Source: JBIOJM01 sp044450785 (GTDB lineage: Bacteria; Planctomycetota; Planctomycetia; Isosphaerales; Isosphaeraceae). Taken from it: a stretch of 11,544 nt of DNA. How positions within the stretch are numbered: position 1 is the stretch's first letter; every line of letters begins with the position of its first letter. Of the stretch, positions 1 through 6,403 are shown piece by piece. The stretch spans positions 1-11,544 of the forward strand of contig JBIOJM010000328.1 in the NCBI GenBank assembly GCA_044450785.1, written 5' to 3'. The notes below the pieces were generated by a model. It did no database searches. It worked only from the letters and a program-made list of their open reading frames with translations, and was not told the origin of the DNA. The translations under genes and the position numbers were made by a program.

Positions 1-160
1 CTGCGGCCACGTTCCGCGCTCAATGTAACTGGTCCCATCGCGGTCTCATTCGCTCCGTTTGGGGTTCGGCGAGGGGTTACCGGCGACCGCCGCCGAGATG
101 TGTGTAACGACGAGGGCGTTGCCCTGGGCTGATATGTTACTGCCCCATCGGGGCGAAATC

Positions 161-209
161 GAAAAAGGGCGCCTTCGAAAACGCGCCAGCCAAGGCGCCT
201 TCTTTCTCC
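161..209 (-). terminator. Intrinsic terminator downstream of the Uma2 gene
   Basis: Two copies of a GGCGCC-centred arm (about 162-175 and 192-208) form an inverted repeat. Read on the minus strand, the stem closes with GGCGCCC and is followed directly by a run of five T and then more T-rich sequence. It begins about 10 bases after the Uma2 stop codon, where a terminator for that transcript is expected. The plus strand also shows a T-rich run after the stem (TTCTTTCT), so it may work both ways. Bases 1-160 show no convincing gene or signal beyond a tiny GCCCC/GGGGC hairpin at 142-154. Confidence 0.6.
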
Positions 210-217
210 AGGATTGA

Positions 218-817
218 TCAAGGCAGGATGCCGGCGGCGGCGATGCGGCCGGCTTCGACGCCGTCGATCACCACTGGGACCTCCTGGCCAGGCTTGAAGA
301 TCTGCACGGACCGATATCCCTCCGGGGCCGGATCGGAATACAACTCGACCTGTCCGTCGATCAGGTTGACGATCCAGTACACCGGGATGACGCCCTTCGC
401 ATAGGCCGACAGCTTCGGGCCTCGATCGCGTTCGAGGGTTGTTTCGGCGGCTTCGACCAGGAGCGCCAGATCCTTGGACTCTGGAATCCGGCCTCGGTAC
501 GCTTCGCGCGGGCCCCGAACCACCGCGATGTCCGGCTCCGGCTCGTCGAAGTCGGGGATTCGCACAGGATCTTCCTTGCGGCAGAACCAGCCGGGTGGAA
601 GCACGGTAGTCAATGCCGTGAGGAGACTCTCCACGGCCCAGATGTGCGGCGGTTTCTTGCCCATCTTCTTCACCAGGTAACCGTCGATGAGTTCCACCCG
701 GGGATCGTCCAGTACTCCCGCCATCCGCTCGTATTCGTCGACCCTCAGACGGTAAAGGTCCGGCGACGCCCAGGGCGCCGGCGTTGGCATGAGTTGCGCA
801 GGTGTGATCGTGGACAT
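218..817 (-). CDS. Uma2 family (DUF820) PD-(D/E)XK nuclease-like protein
   Basis: The product is a 199-residue protein matching the Uma2/DUF820 family, which has a restriction-endonuclease-like fold and is greatly expanded in planctomycetes and cyanobacteria; no cellular role is established. Visible family features are VELIDG (residues 41-46), EPDIAVV (94-100, Asp96 a candidate catalytic residue), LLVEAAETTL with Glu122, GPKLSAYA with Lys135, and the PVYWIVNL strand (145-152). Length is normal for the family. The start is taken as ATG at 817: AAAGGG lies about 7 bases upstream, whereas the in-frame TTG at 823 has it only one base away. The gene begins 14 bases after the stop of the AAA+ ATPase on the same strand, so the two are probably co-transcribed and translationally linked. 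A terminator follows. Family assignment is firm; nuclease activity is an inference. Confidence 0.9.
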   Translation of the reverse strand: MSTITPAQLMPTPAPWASPDLYRLRVDEYERMAGVLDDPRVELIDGYLVKKMGKKPPHIWAVESLLTALTTVLPPGWFCRKEDPVRIPDFDEPEPDIAVVRGPREAYRGRIPESKDLALLVEAAETTLERDRGPKLSAYAKGVIPVYWIVNLIDGQVELYSDPAPEGYRSVQIFKPGQEVPVVIDGVEAGRIAAAGILP

Positions 818-831
818 GGACAAGCCCTTTA

Positions 832-1821
832 TTATACGTCCTCGTCAAAATCCTCGTCCTCCGCGTCCGGGTGGAGCGGATCATCGGGGCTGAAGAAGAG
901 GTCGCCCAGGCCGAGCGGGGCGTGCTGGCCGCCCATGGCCCGGCGCTTGCGGCGGGCGAGATCCTCGAGGTCGGCGGCCTCTTCGCCCAGGACGCAGAAA
1001 AGAGCCTCGCGCCAGGCGGCGTCGCGGCCCAGCGGGTGGGTGGGGTCCTGCGCCATTCGCTTGATGGCGAACCGCAACAGGTTGATGCCGTCACGCGGCG
1101 AGAAGTCCAGCTTGAGACGATGCGCTTGCTGGAGGAACTCGACCGTCAGGGCCAGCAGCGCATTCTCGGCGAACGGCAGGTGGTACTTGAGGATCGCCAT
1201 CTCGTCGTCGCGGCTGGGGAAGCCCAGCAGCAAGGTCGGCTGGAGGCGGGAGAGGATGTAGTCGGGCACCTCATAGGTCGACTCGTCCTCGTTCATCGTC
1301 ACACAGGCGCGGAAATCCGGATGAGCGGGGATCGTGATGCCGGCCACGATGCTCTCCACATAGCGGCGGTGGTCAAGGAGCGGGGCCAGGCTGGCCCACG
1401 ACTTCTCGTTCATCCGGTTCCCCTCGTCGAGCACGCACACGCCCCCCACCAGCATCGCCGATACCAGAGGCGAGGCGTGGTAGGCGATCTTCCCGCTCTC
1501 GGCCAGGACAGGTGTGACGATCAGGTCTTCGGGCCGCGTGTCGGCTGTACACTGGTTGATGAAGAGCGGCTGCTTCCGCAGCCGGGCGCCCGCCATGGCC
1601 AGCGTCGTCTTGCCGATGCCGGGCGCGCCCGTGAGCCGAGGAGCAAGCGGGAGGTCCCGCGGGTCGACCACGAGCCAGCAAGCCAGAAGCTGCCGCAGGA
1701 TCACGTCCTGGCCGATCCAGCTCTGTTCGGTCATGTCCGGGTTGCCGAGACGGAGCGTCACTCCACCCACGTCGATTTTCTTGGTTACACTGGGCTCAGG
1801 CACGGGTTGGCGTCCGATCAT
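832..1821 (-). CDS. MoxR-like AAA+ ATPase
   Basis: The product is a 329-residue AAA+ ATPase of MoxR/dynein-related type. Visible motifs are Walker A GAPGIGKTT (65-73, Lys71), Walker B VCVLDEGNRM (128-137, Asp132/Glu133), sensor 1 TMNED (175-179, Asn177) and the arginine-finger region YILSRLQPTL (188-197, Arg192). The last 15 residues are strongly acidic. MoxR proteins act as chaperone-like remodellers, usually beside a von Willebrand A protein; no such partner is in the window. The frame stays open to 1995, but residues added upstream of ATG 1821 are encoded by a degenerate heptamer repeat, so 1821 is preferred. No clear Shine-Dalgarno precedes it, and an ATG 29 codons further in is the alternative. 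The gene heads a likely two-gene operon with the Uma2 gene. Family assignment is confident; the substrate is unknown. Confidence 0.87.
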   Translation of the reverse strand: MIGRQPVPEPSVTKKIDVGGVTLRLGNPDMTEQSWIGQDVILRQLLACWLVVDPRDLPLAPRLTGAPGIGKTTLAMAGARLRKQPLFINQCTADTRPEDLIVTPVLAESGKIAYHASPLVSAMLVGGVCVLDEGNRMNEKSWASLAPLLDHRRYVESIVAGITIPAHPDFRACVTMNEDESTYEVPDYILSRLQPTLLLGFPSRDDEMAILKYHLPFAENALLALTVEFLQQAHRLKLDFSPRDGINLLRFAIKRMAQDPTHPLGRDAAWREALFCVLGEEAADLEDLARRKRRAMGGQHAPLGLGDLFFSPDDPLHPDAEDEDFDEDV

Positions 1822-1834
1822 GGGGAATTCAAAA

Positions 1835-1911
1835 TGGCTACTGGCGACTGGATAGTGGACCGTCACAAGCTGCAAGTGGCTGGCGGCGAATGGCGATTCG
1901 TGAGAGGCGAA
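1835..1911. repeat. Degenerate heptamer array (11 x 7 bp)
   Basis: Seventy-seven bases divide without gaps into eleven 7-mers. The better-kept units are TGGCTAC, TGGCGAC, TGGATAG, TGGCTGG and TGGCGAT, giving a rough consensus TGGCgAN. The array lies in the 324-base gap between the divergent starts of the ATPase (1821) and the DUF502 gene (2146). Because 7 is not a multiple of 3 and the units lack regular stops, the ATPase frame runs through it and appears longer than it is. The rest of the gap (1912-2145) shows nothing recognisable except GGAG at 2134-2137, the ribosome binding site of the next gene. Confidence 0.6.
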
Positions 1912-2145
1912 CCGTCCTGAACGCCTACCGGCGGCCGGCAAGCGGCAACCTTCAACTAGTGTAACGATTCGGCCCCGCGCGGGCGAGCACTGCACCCATA
2001 TCGCCGCCTGACGACTGTCTCGACCTTCGGTGTTCGGGCGCCGGGAATTGCCTGATTGCCCCAGGCTGGCTAACCTCTAGGACCATGTGCGGCCCGCGAA
2101 CGGCCGGCCTGTTCTTCGGTTTCGTCTCGATCTGGAGCAAGTGTC

Positions 2146-3024
2146 ATGGCTCGTCTCCCCTCGTCCTCCGCGCGCGAACCAACCTCTCAATCCGCAGGAG
2201 CGACAACTCGTTTGCCCGCCGCCTGGGGCTTGGGGTCGTTCATCAGCTCGATGCGGGCGCGATTGATCAGCGGACTGATCTTCAGCCTGCCGATCGTCAT
2301 CACCTTCTGGATCGTTTACTGGATCTTCCTGACCATCGAGCGGTTTCTGCTCACTCCGCTGGCCGGGCTGGTCAATCGGATTCACGCCTTGATGCTCGAT
2401 AATCCCGCTCTGGACGAGCTCCCCAAATGGTGGTTCAACATCGCCTCCCCGATCCTGGCGATCGTGCTGGCGCTGGGAATCCTGTACATCCTTGGTTTGG
2501 TCTTCCGGTCGTGGCTCTATCGCACTCTCGACTGGTTCCTGCTCCACGTGCCGATCGTCGCCACGATCTACAAGGCGGTGCGCAACGTGGTCGAGTCGCT
2601 GGGGAGCCAGTTGCAGGGGGGCGGAGAGTTCAAGCGAGTGGTCCTGGTCGAGTTCCCACATCCCGGGACAAGATCGCTCGGGCTCGTCACCAATTCCCTG
2701 AGGGACGTCACCACCGGCAGGAACATCCTCACGGTCTGCGTGCTGACCGGATTGATGCCGCCGGCCGGATTCACGTTGTTCGTGCCCGAGGAATCGGTGA
2801 CCAACATTGCCTGGAGCGTCAACGAGACGCTTCAATCGATCATCTCGGGCGGCATCACCGCACCACCGACGATCCATTTCTTCGAGGGACTGAGCAAACC
2901 CCTGCACCAAGGCGGCGGGCCGATCGTCGACGCCCACGGGCACGTGCTGCGATCGGTTTCGGCTGAGGATGACGTCACTCGACCCGATGGCGGAACAGCA
3001 ACGTCGCCGCGGTCAGGCTCGTGA
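2146..3024 (+). CDS. DUF502 family inner-membrane protein
   Basis: The product is a 292-residue membrane protein of the DUF502 family (COG2928), whose plant relatives include the COV1/LCV proteins; the bacterial function is not known. Two membrane segments are predicted at about residues 43-65 and 99-121. They are followed by the conserved soluble part: VPIVATIYKAVRNVVESL (135-152), FKRVVLVEFPHPG (162-174), LTGLMPPAGFTLFVPEESV (200-218) and the LQSIISGG segment (229-236). GGAG lies 8 bases before the ATG. The N-terminal 30 residues are Ser/Pro-rich and unlikely to be structured. The last 17 codons (from about 2975) overlap the 3' end of the convergent permease gene and encode a low-complexity tail, so the stop may have been displaced by a nearby rearrangement. 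Family assignment is confident. Confidence 0.9.
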   Translation: MARLPSSSAREPTSQSAGATTRLPAAWGLGSFISSMRARLISGLIFSLPIVITFWIVYWIFLTIERFLLTPLAGLVNRIHALMLDNPALDELPKWWFNIASPILAIVLALGILYILGLVFRSWLYRTLDWFLLHVPIVATIYKAVRNVVESLGSQLQGGGEFKRVVLVEFPHPGTRSLGLVTNSLRDVTTGRNILTVCVLTGLMPPAGFTLFVPEESVTNIAWSVNETLQSIISGGITAPPTIHFFEGLSKPLHQGGGPIVDAHGHVLRSVSAEDDVTRPDGGTATSPRSGS

Positions 3025-3952
3025 GCGCGATCAAGGCCAGGGGCCAGAGTAGCCGCACGACCATCGCCACGGGCATGCCCTTCAAGAACAAGCCCTTCAC
3101 GATCGTCACATCGTACCACAGCGGGTTCAAGAGCGTCGCGGTTTGAAGCCAGTCGGGCATGTTCTCGATCGGGCTGGCAAAGCCCGAGAGCAGGACGGCC
3201 GGCACCATGAAGACGAAGGTGCCGAGGTAGGCCTGCTGCTGCGTTCGGGCCAGGGAGGAGATGAACAGGCCGACGCCGATGACGGCGACCAGGTACACCA
3301 CCATGCTGGCGTAGAGCAGCGGGATCGACCCCTGGAACGGGATCCGGAAGGCGAACACTCCGACCGAGAGCATGACCGTCCCCTCGGCCAGGCCGATCAG
3401 GAGCGCCGGGATCGTGTTGCCGGCGACGATCTCGATCGGCGCCTCGGCTCCTGGCCGCACGGCCAGCCCGGCCTTGGAAGCGGCCTCTTGCCCCAGCCAG
3501 TTGGCCCAGACCCCCTGCACGTAGCCCTGAACCAAGGCGGCGGTATTGGGATCGCTGCCATCGACGATCACCTGCACGGGGGCCTGCTCGCCGCGGCCCA
3601 GGCGGTCGGCGAAGTCGGAGGCAAGCACGATCACACCGCGGACCCGGCCGAATACCAGCTCGTCCTCCACCTCCTTGCGATGCCGCGCCAGCCGGACGTC
3701 GAAATAGCGCGAGTTACGGAAGGAAGCGACCAGGCTGTCGGATTCCGGGGTCGCCTGCTCGACGACCAGTGCCACCGGCACTTTCCTCAGGTCGAGCGAG
3801 ACGGCGTAGGCAAACAGGAACAGCAGCAAGAGCGGCAGGACGCCCGCGATCAGGTAGCTGCTCGGGTCGCGGATGATCTCGAGGCTCTCCTTGCGCACCA
3901 GCCCCGCGACCCGCCGCAGCCGCGCGGAAATCCCGCGGGACCGGTCGCTCAT
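2975..3952 (-). CDS. ABC-2 type permease (YbhS/YbhR-like), internally deleted
   Basis: The product is a 325-residue inner-membrane permease of an ABC-2 exporter of the YbhFSR/drug-efflux class. It keeps the N-terminal membrane helix (about 34-54), a periplasmic domain with VIVDGSDPNTAALVQGY (128-144), and C-terminal helices with the family signature SSLARTQQQA (232-241), LLSGFASPIENMP (254-266) and LNPLWY (275-280). Relatives run to about 370-380 residues and carry, between the periplasmic domain and the third helix, a membrane helix plus an ERGT-x-E-x-L-x-x-[ST]P loop. Here that segment of about 55 residues is absent: residues around 173-176 (PIEI) run straight into VAGNTIPALLIGL. The frame is kept but membrane topology would be wrong, so function is doubtful. 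The ATG at 3952 has AAGGAG upstream and overlaps the TGA of the ATPase relic (ATGA), the sign of a former operon. Confidence 0.85.
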   Translation of the reverse strand: MSDRSRGISARLRRVAGLVRKESLEIIRDPSSYLIAGVLPLLLLFLFAYAVSLDLRKVPVALVVEQATPESDSLVASFRNSRYFDVRLARHRKEVEDELVFGRVRGVIVLASDFADRLGRGEQAPVQVIVDGSDPNTAALVQGYVQGVWANWLGQEAASKAGLAVRPGAEAPIEIVAGNTIPALLIGLAEGTVMLSVGVFAFRIPFQGSIPLLYASMVVYLVAVIGVGLFISSLARTQQQAYLGTFVFMVPAVLLSGFASPIENMPDWLQTATLLNPLWYDVTIVKGLFLKGMPVAMVVRLLWPLALIALTSLTAATLLFRHRVE

Positions 3953-4108
3953 GGCCCTTCTCCTTCCCGGTCGTACGCCTCGACCAGCGCGATGAAAGCA
4001 TCCTCGAGTGCGGGCCAAGCCCGAACGCCTCGGTCATCCGCCCAACCTGTTCGCGCCGGCGCGCTCGTGCAAGGCCGTACACCCCCGCGAAGAAGTTGAG
4101 GTTCTGCC
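3949..4108 (-). pseudogene. ABC transporter ATPase relic (about 52 codons, two frames)
   Basis: Two pieces of an ABC exporter ATPase remain between hlyD and the permease. The first (about 4108 down to 4014) reads QNLNFFAGVYGL then RRREQVGRMTEAFGLG, the part of the helical subdomain that follows the Q-loop region in YbhF/CcmA-like ATPases. The second, in another frame (about 4013 to 3949), reads ALEDAFIALVEAYDREGEGP and stop, the typical C-terminal end of such ATPases. The Walker A, signature (LSGG), Walker B and His-switch regions are all missing, so no ATPase can be made. The first piece is fused in frame to hlyD. The TGA overlaps the permease ATG, preserving the ancestral gene junction. Recognition is by eye from known family patterns. 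Confidence 0.75.
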
Positions 4109-4718
4109 GCCGCGGTCCGATCTCTGCCAACCGCAGCGCCTCCTTTCCCGCCCGCAGCCGTGCCTCGGCCTCCCGCACCGCCGTCCGCGCATTGTCGTAC
4201 TCCTCGCGCGTGACCGACCCCTTCTTCACCAGGGCTTCCCTTCGCTCCAGGACAAGTCGCACGTTGTCCAGCTCGGCCTGTCGCTCGGCGACCGAGTCTC
4301 TCGCCTCGGCGATCTCCTCGGGACGCGAGCCGTGCTCGAGCCGCGCGACGACGGCCTTCTGATTGTCGCGTCGGGCGCGAAGCAGTCTCAGATCATCCTC
4401 GAAATACCGCTTGTCGAGCGCGGCGAGCACTTACCCCGGCTTCACCAGATCACCCTCGTCGACCGTCAAGGTCTCGATCCGCCCCTCGACCTTGAAGGCG
4501 AGATTGACCTGGCGGACGTCGATGTCCCCTTGCAAGACCAGCCGCTTGTCGGCAGTTGGGCTCGTTCCGAGGAAGTACCACGCGGCCACCCCCGCCACGC
4601 CCACGACCAGAGCCACGACCAAAAATCGCCGCAACCTGTTTCGAGGGCGCGACTCAGGGTCGAGCCTCGTGCCGTGCGCATCAGCCAGCAAGGGGAACTC
4701 CTCGGGGTTTGCCCGCAA
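4107..4718 (-). pseudogene. HlyD/YbhG-type membrane fusion protein, nonsense-mutated and 3'-truncated
   Basis: The gene starts at TTG 4718 with GGAG about 7 bases upstream. Its first 95 codons encode a cytoplasmic basic stretch, a membrane anchor (about 31-50) and the first half of the biotinyl-lipoyl domain (LAFKVEGRIETLTVDEGDLV). A TAA at 4431-4433 then interrupts the frame exactly where relatives have Gln (usual pattern G-Q-V-L-A-x-L-D). The same frame continues as VLAALDKRYFEDDLRLL and a long coiled-coil hairpin with SRPEEIAEARDSV and KKGSVTREEYDNAR, up to LAEIGPRR near 4107. There it passes directly into ABC ATPase sequence. The returning lipoyl half, beta-barrel and membrane-proximal domains are absent: about 204 codons remain against the usual 320-340. 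In an intact system this periplasmic adaptor would link the permease to the TolC-type protein encoded divergently. A sequencing error could explain the TAA but not the truncation. Confidence 0.8.
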
Positions 4719-4829
4719 ACTCTTACTCCGCGCACGCAGTTTAACAGGATAGGGAACGGAAAAGACTCTGGCAACGATTACCCGGGCTGGCGAATCGTGT
4801 TACAACCCTCTCAGGCCGATAAAGATTTC

Positions 4830-6254
4830 ATGAGGACCCCGCGGTTTGTCGTGGTGTGCGCATCGGCAATCGGCCTGCTTGCAAGTCTCTCGCCGGTGAG
4901 GGGCGAGAATCTCCAGCAGGCGTGGTCGATCGCGCTGGGAGTCAATCAGCAAGTGCAGTCGCAGCAGGCGGAGTCGGTGGCGGCCGGGCTGAACCTGGCG
5001 GCGGCCAGGTCCGCGCGGCTTCCGAGCCTGCGCAGTTACACGTTCAATGCGTTTCTGACGGCGTCGCCCGAAGTGAGCACCCGATCGTTCTTCGGCACGT
5101 CCGCGACGGGCGGGGCCGCGGCTGGACTGGCCGGTACCACCATCACGAATAGCCTGCCCGCGGCCGTGCCGGTGCTGGGGCCCGGGCAGCGGGACCTGCC
5201 GATCTCGATCGCTTACGCGAGCTTACCGCTCTACACCGGCGGGCGAATCCTGCGCAACATCGACGCGGCCGGGGCTCAGGTCGGCGTCCAGCGGAGCGAG
5301 GAGTTCCGCACGGTACTCGATCTCAAGCTCACCGTCGCCGAATCGTACATCGGCGTGCTGCGGGCTCGAAAAAACCTGGAAGTCGCCCGGAGCAACGTCG
5401 CGCAGCTCGATTCCTTCGCCCGAGACGTGCGAAACCGCCGTGAGCAGGGCCTGGCAATCCGGAGCGACGAGCTCGCGGCCCTGGTCTCGCTCGCCAACGC
5501 CCGCCTTTCCCTGATCCAGGCGCGAACCTCGCTGGAAGCCGCCTGGGCGACTTTGAACCGCTACCTCTGCCGTCCCCCGGCCCAGGTCGTGGAACTGGAC
5601 GAGCTGACGGTCTTTCCCGCGACGACCGACTGGAAAAAGCTGGCCGAGCAGGCACTCGAGGACACCAGCGCGCCCGAGGCGGGAAATGAAGACGAGGTCC
5701 GTGAGCTGACCCAGCGCGCGTTTCGCGCGCGTCCAGAGCTGGTCGGCCTGGCCGAACAAGCTCGATCGCTCGCCGCGCAAGCCGACGCGACCCGCGCGGG
5801 GGTCCTGCCCCAGGCCGGGTTCACGATGGCCTATGCGTTCATCGGCAACAACAACCTGACGCCGCAAGGCATCGGCGCAGCCAGCTTCTACCTGGACTGG
5901 ACGATCACCGACGGCGGCGCCAGCCGGCGGCGGGCGGCGGCGCTGCGCCAGCAGGAATTCGCCGCGCACAAGCACCGGGCCGACACCGCGGCCGACGTCG
6001 CGCTCCAGGTCCGCACCCGCTGGCTCGACCTGAAGCAAGCCCGCCGCCGCCTCCCGGTCGCACACCTGACGATCGACCAGGCCGAGGAGAACGTCAAGGT
6101 CGTCACCGACCGCTATCGCCAGCAACTGAGCACTTACACGGAGGTCCTCGACGCCGAGAGCCGCCGGGTCCAGTCCTTGACCAACTACTACAACGCGGTC
6201 TACGACGAGAGCCTCGCTCTCTTTCGCCTTCGCCGCGCCGTCGGCGACCTCTAG
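4830..6254 (+). CDS. TolC-type outer-membrane efflux protein
   Basis: The product is a 474-residue outer-membrane factor of tripartite efflux systems. The signal peptide is about residues 1-25 (hydrophobic FVVVCASAIGLLASL, likely cut after VRG). Two OEP repeats follow: one around residues 28-260 with SLPLYTGGRI (131-140) and long helices (LTVAESYIGVLRARKNLEVA), the other around 290-474 with LDWTITDGG (355-363) and RYRQQLSTYTEVLDAESRR (428-446), the usual C-terminal TolC pattern. Length is normal and no lesion is visible. The frame is open far upstream to 4008, but that part is antisense to hlyD; the ATG at 4830 is chosen because the signal peptide begins there. The Shine-Dalgarno is weak. The gene is divergent from hlyD across 111 bases and was presumably the partner of the now broken pump. 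Its stop lies inside a 20-bp tandem repeat. Confidence 0.9.
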   Translation: MRTPRFVVVCASAIGLLASLSPVRGENLQQAWSIALGVNQQVQSQQAESVAAGLNLAAARSARLPSLRSYTFNAFLTASPEVSTRSFFGTSATGGAAAGLAGTTITNSLPAAVPVLGPGQRDLPISIAYASLPLYTGGRILRNIDAAGAQVGVQRSEEFRTVLDLKLTVAESYIGVLRARKNLEVARSNVAQLDSFARDVRNRREQGLAIRSDELAALVSLANARLSLIQARTSLEAAWATLNRYLCRPPAQVVELDELTVFPATTDWKKLAEQALEDTSAPEAGNEDEVRELTQRAFRARPELVGLAEQARSLAAQADATRAGVLPQAGFTMAYAFIGNNNLTPQGIGAASFYLDWTITDGGASRRRAAALRQQEFAAHKHRADTAADVALQVRTRWLDLKQARRRLPVAHLTIDQAEENVKVVTDRYRQQLSTYTEVLDAESRRVQSLTNYYNAVYDESLALFRLRRAVGDL

Positions 6255-6340
6255 ATTGCGGAAAAGGGTCATAGACTGCGGAAAAGGGTCAGGAGCCGAT
6301 TCTGCGATCATTCAGCGATATCGGCTCCTGGCCCCTTTTC
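6252..6340. repeat. 20-bp tandem repeat plus long inverted repeat at the tolC 3' end
   Basis: Two 20-bp units (6252-6271 and 6272-6291) differ at one base; both contain TGCGGAAAAGGGTCA, and the first unit supplies the TAG stop of the tolC-type gene. The second unit is also the left arm of an inverted repeat: GAAAAGGGTCAGGAGCCGAT at 6281-6300 pairs with 6320-6340, interrupted by one bulge or mismatch, around a 19-base loop. Lying between two convergent genes and ending in CCCCTTTTC on the plus strand and CCCTTTTCC on the minus strand, it could serve as a bidirectional terminator. Its regular form also suggests a dispersed palindromic (REP-like) element; that is inference. Confidence 0.65.
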
Positions 6341-6403
6341 GTCGCGCCAAATCATTGAACGGCTTTCGCTCTGGTCATCGCGGTCAAATGGCACTCGTGG
6401 TCA

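Noticed and set aside
871..1920. Open frame of 349 codons on the plus strand
   Set aside because: It is antisense to the AAA+ ATPase, has no recognisable domain, and such frames are common opposite GC-rich genes.
1822..1995. N-terminal extension of the AAA+ ATPase by 58 residues
   Set aside because: Most of it is translated from the heptamer array and has no similarity to AAA+ proteins.
2077..2943. Open frame of 288 codons on the minus strand
   Set aside because: It mirrors the DUF502 gene; composition is rich in Asp, Gln and Arg with no domain, typical of antisense frames.
3143..4099. Open frame of 318 codons on the plus strand
   Set aside because: It is antisense to the permease and ATPase relic; the permease strand carries the real family motifs.
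4774..4798. ACGATT/AATCGT inverted repeat between the divergent hlyD and tolC-type genes as an operator
   Set aside because: Six-base arms with a 13-base gap are too weak to support a call.
4008..4829. Apparent N-terminal extension of the tolC-type gene
   Set aside because: It is antisense to hlyD, and the signal peptide begins at ATG 4830.
5223..6311. Open frame of 362 codons on the minus strand
   Set aside because: It is antisense to the tolC-type gene and shows no domain.
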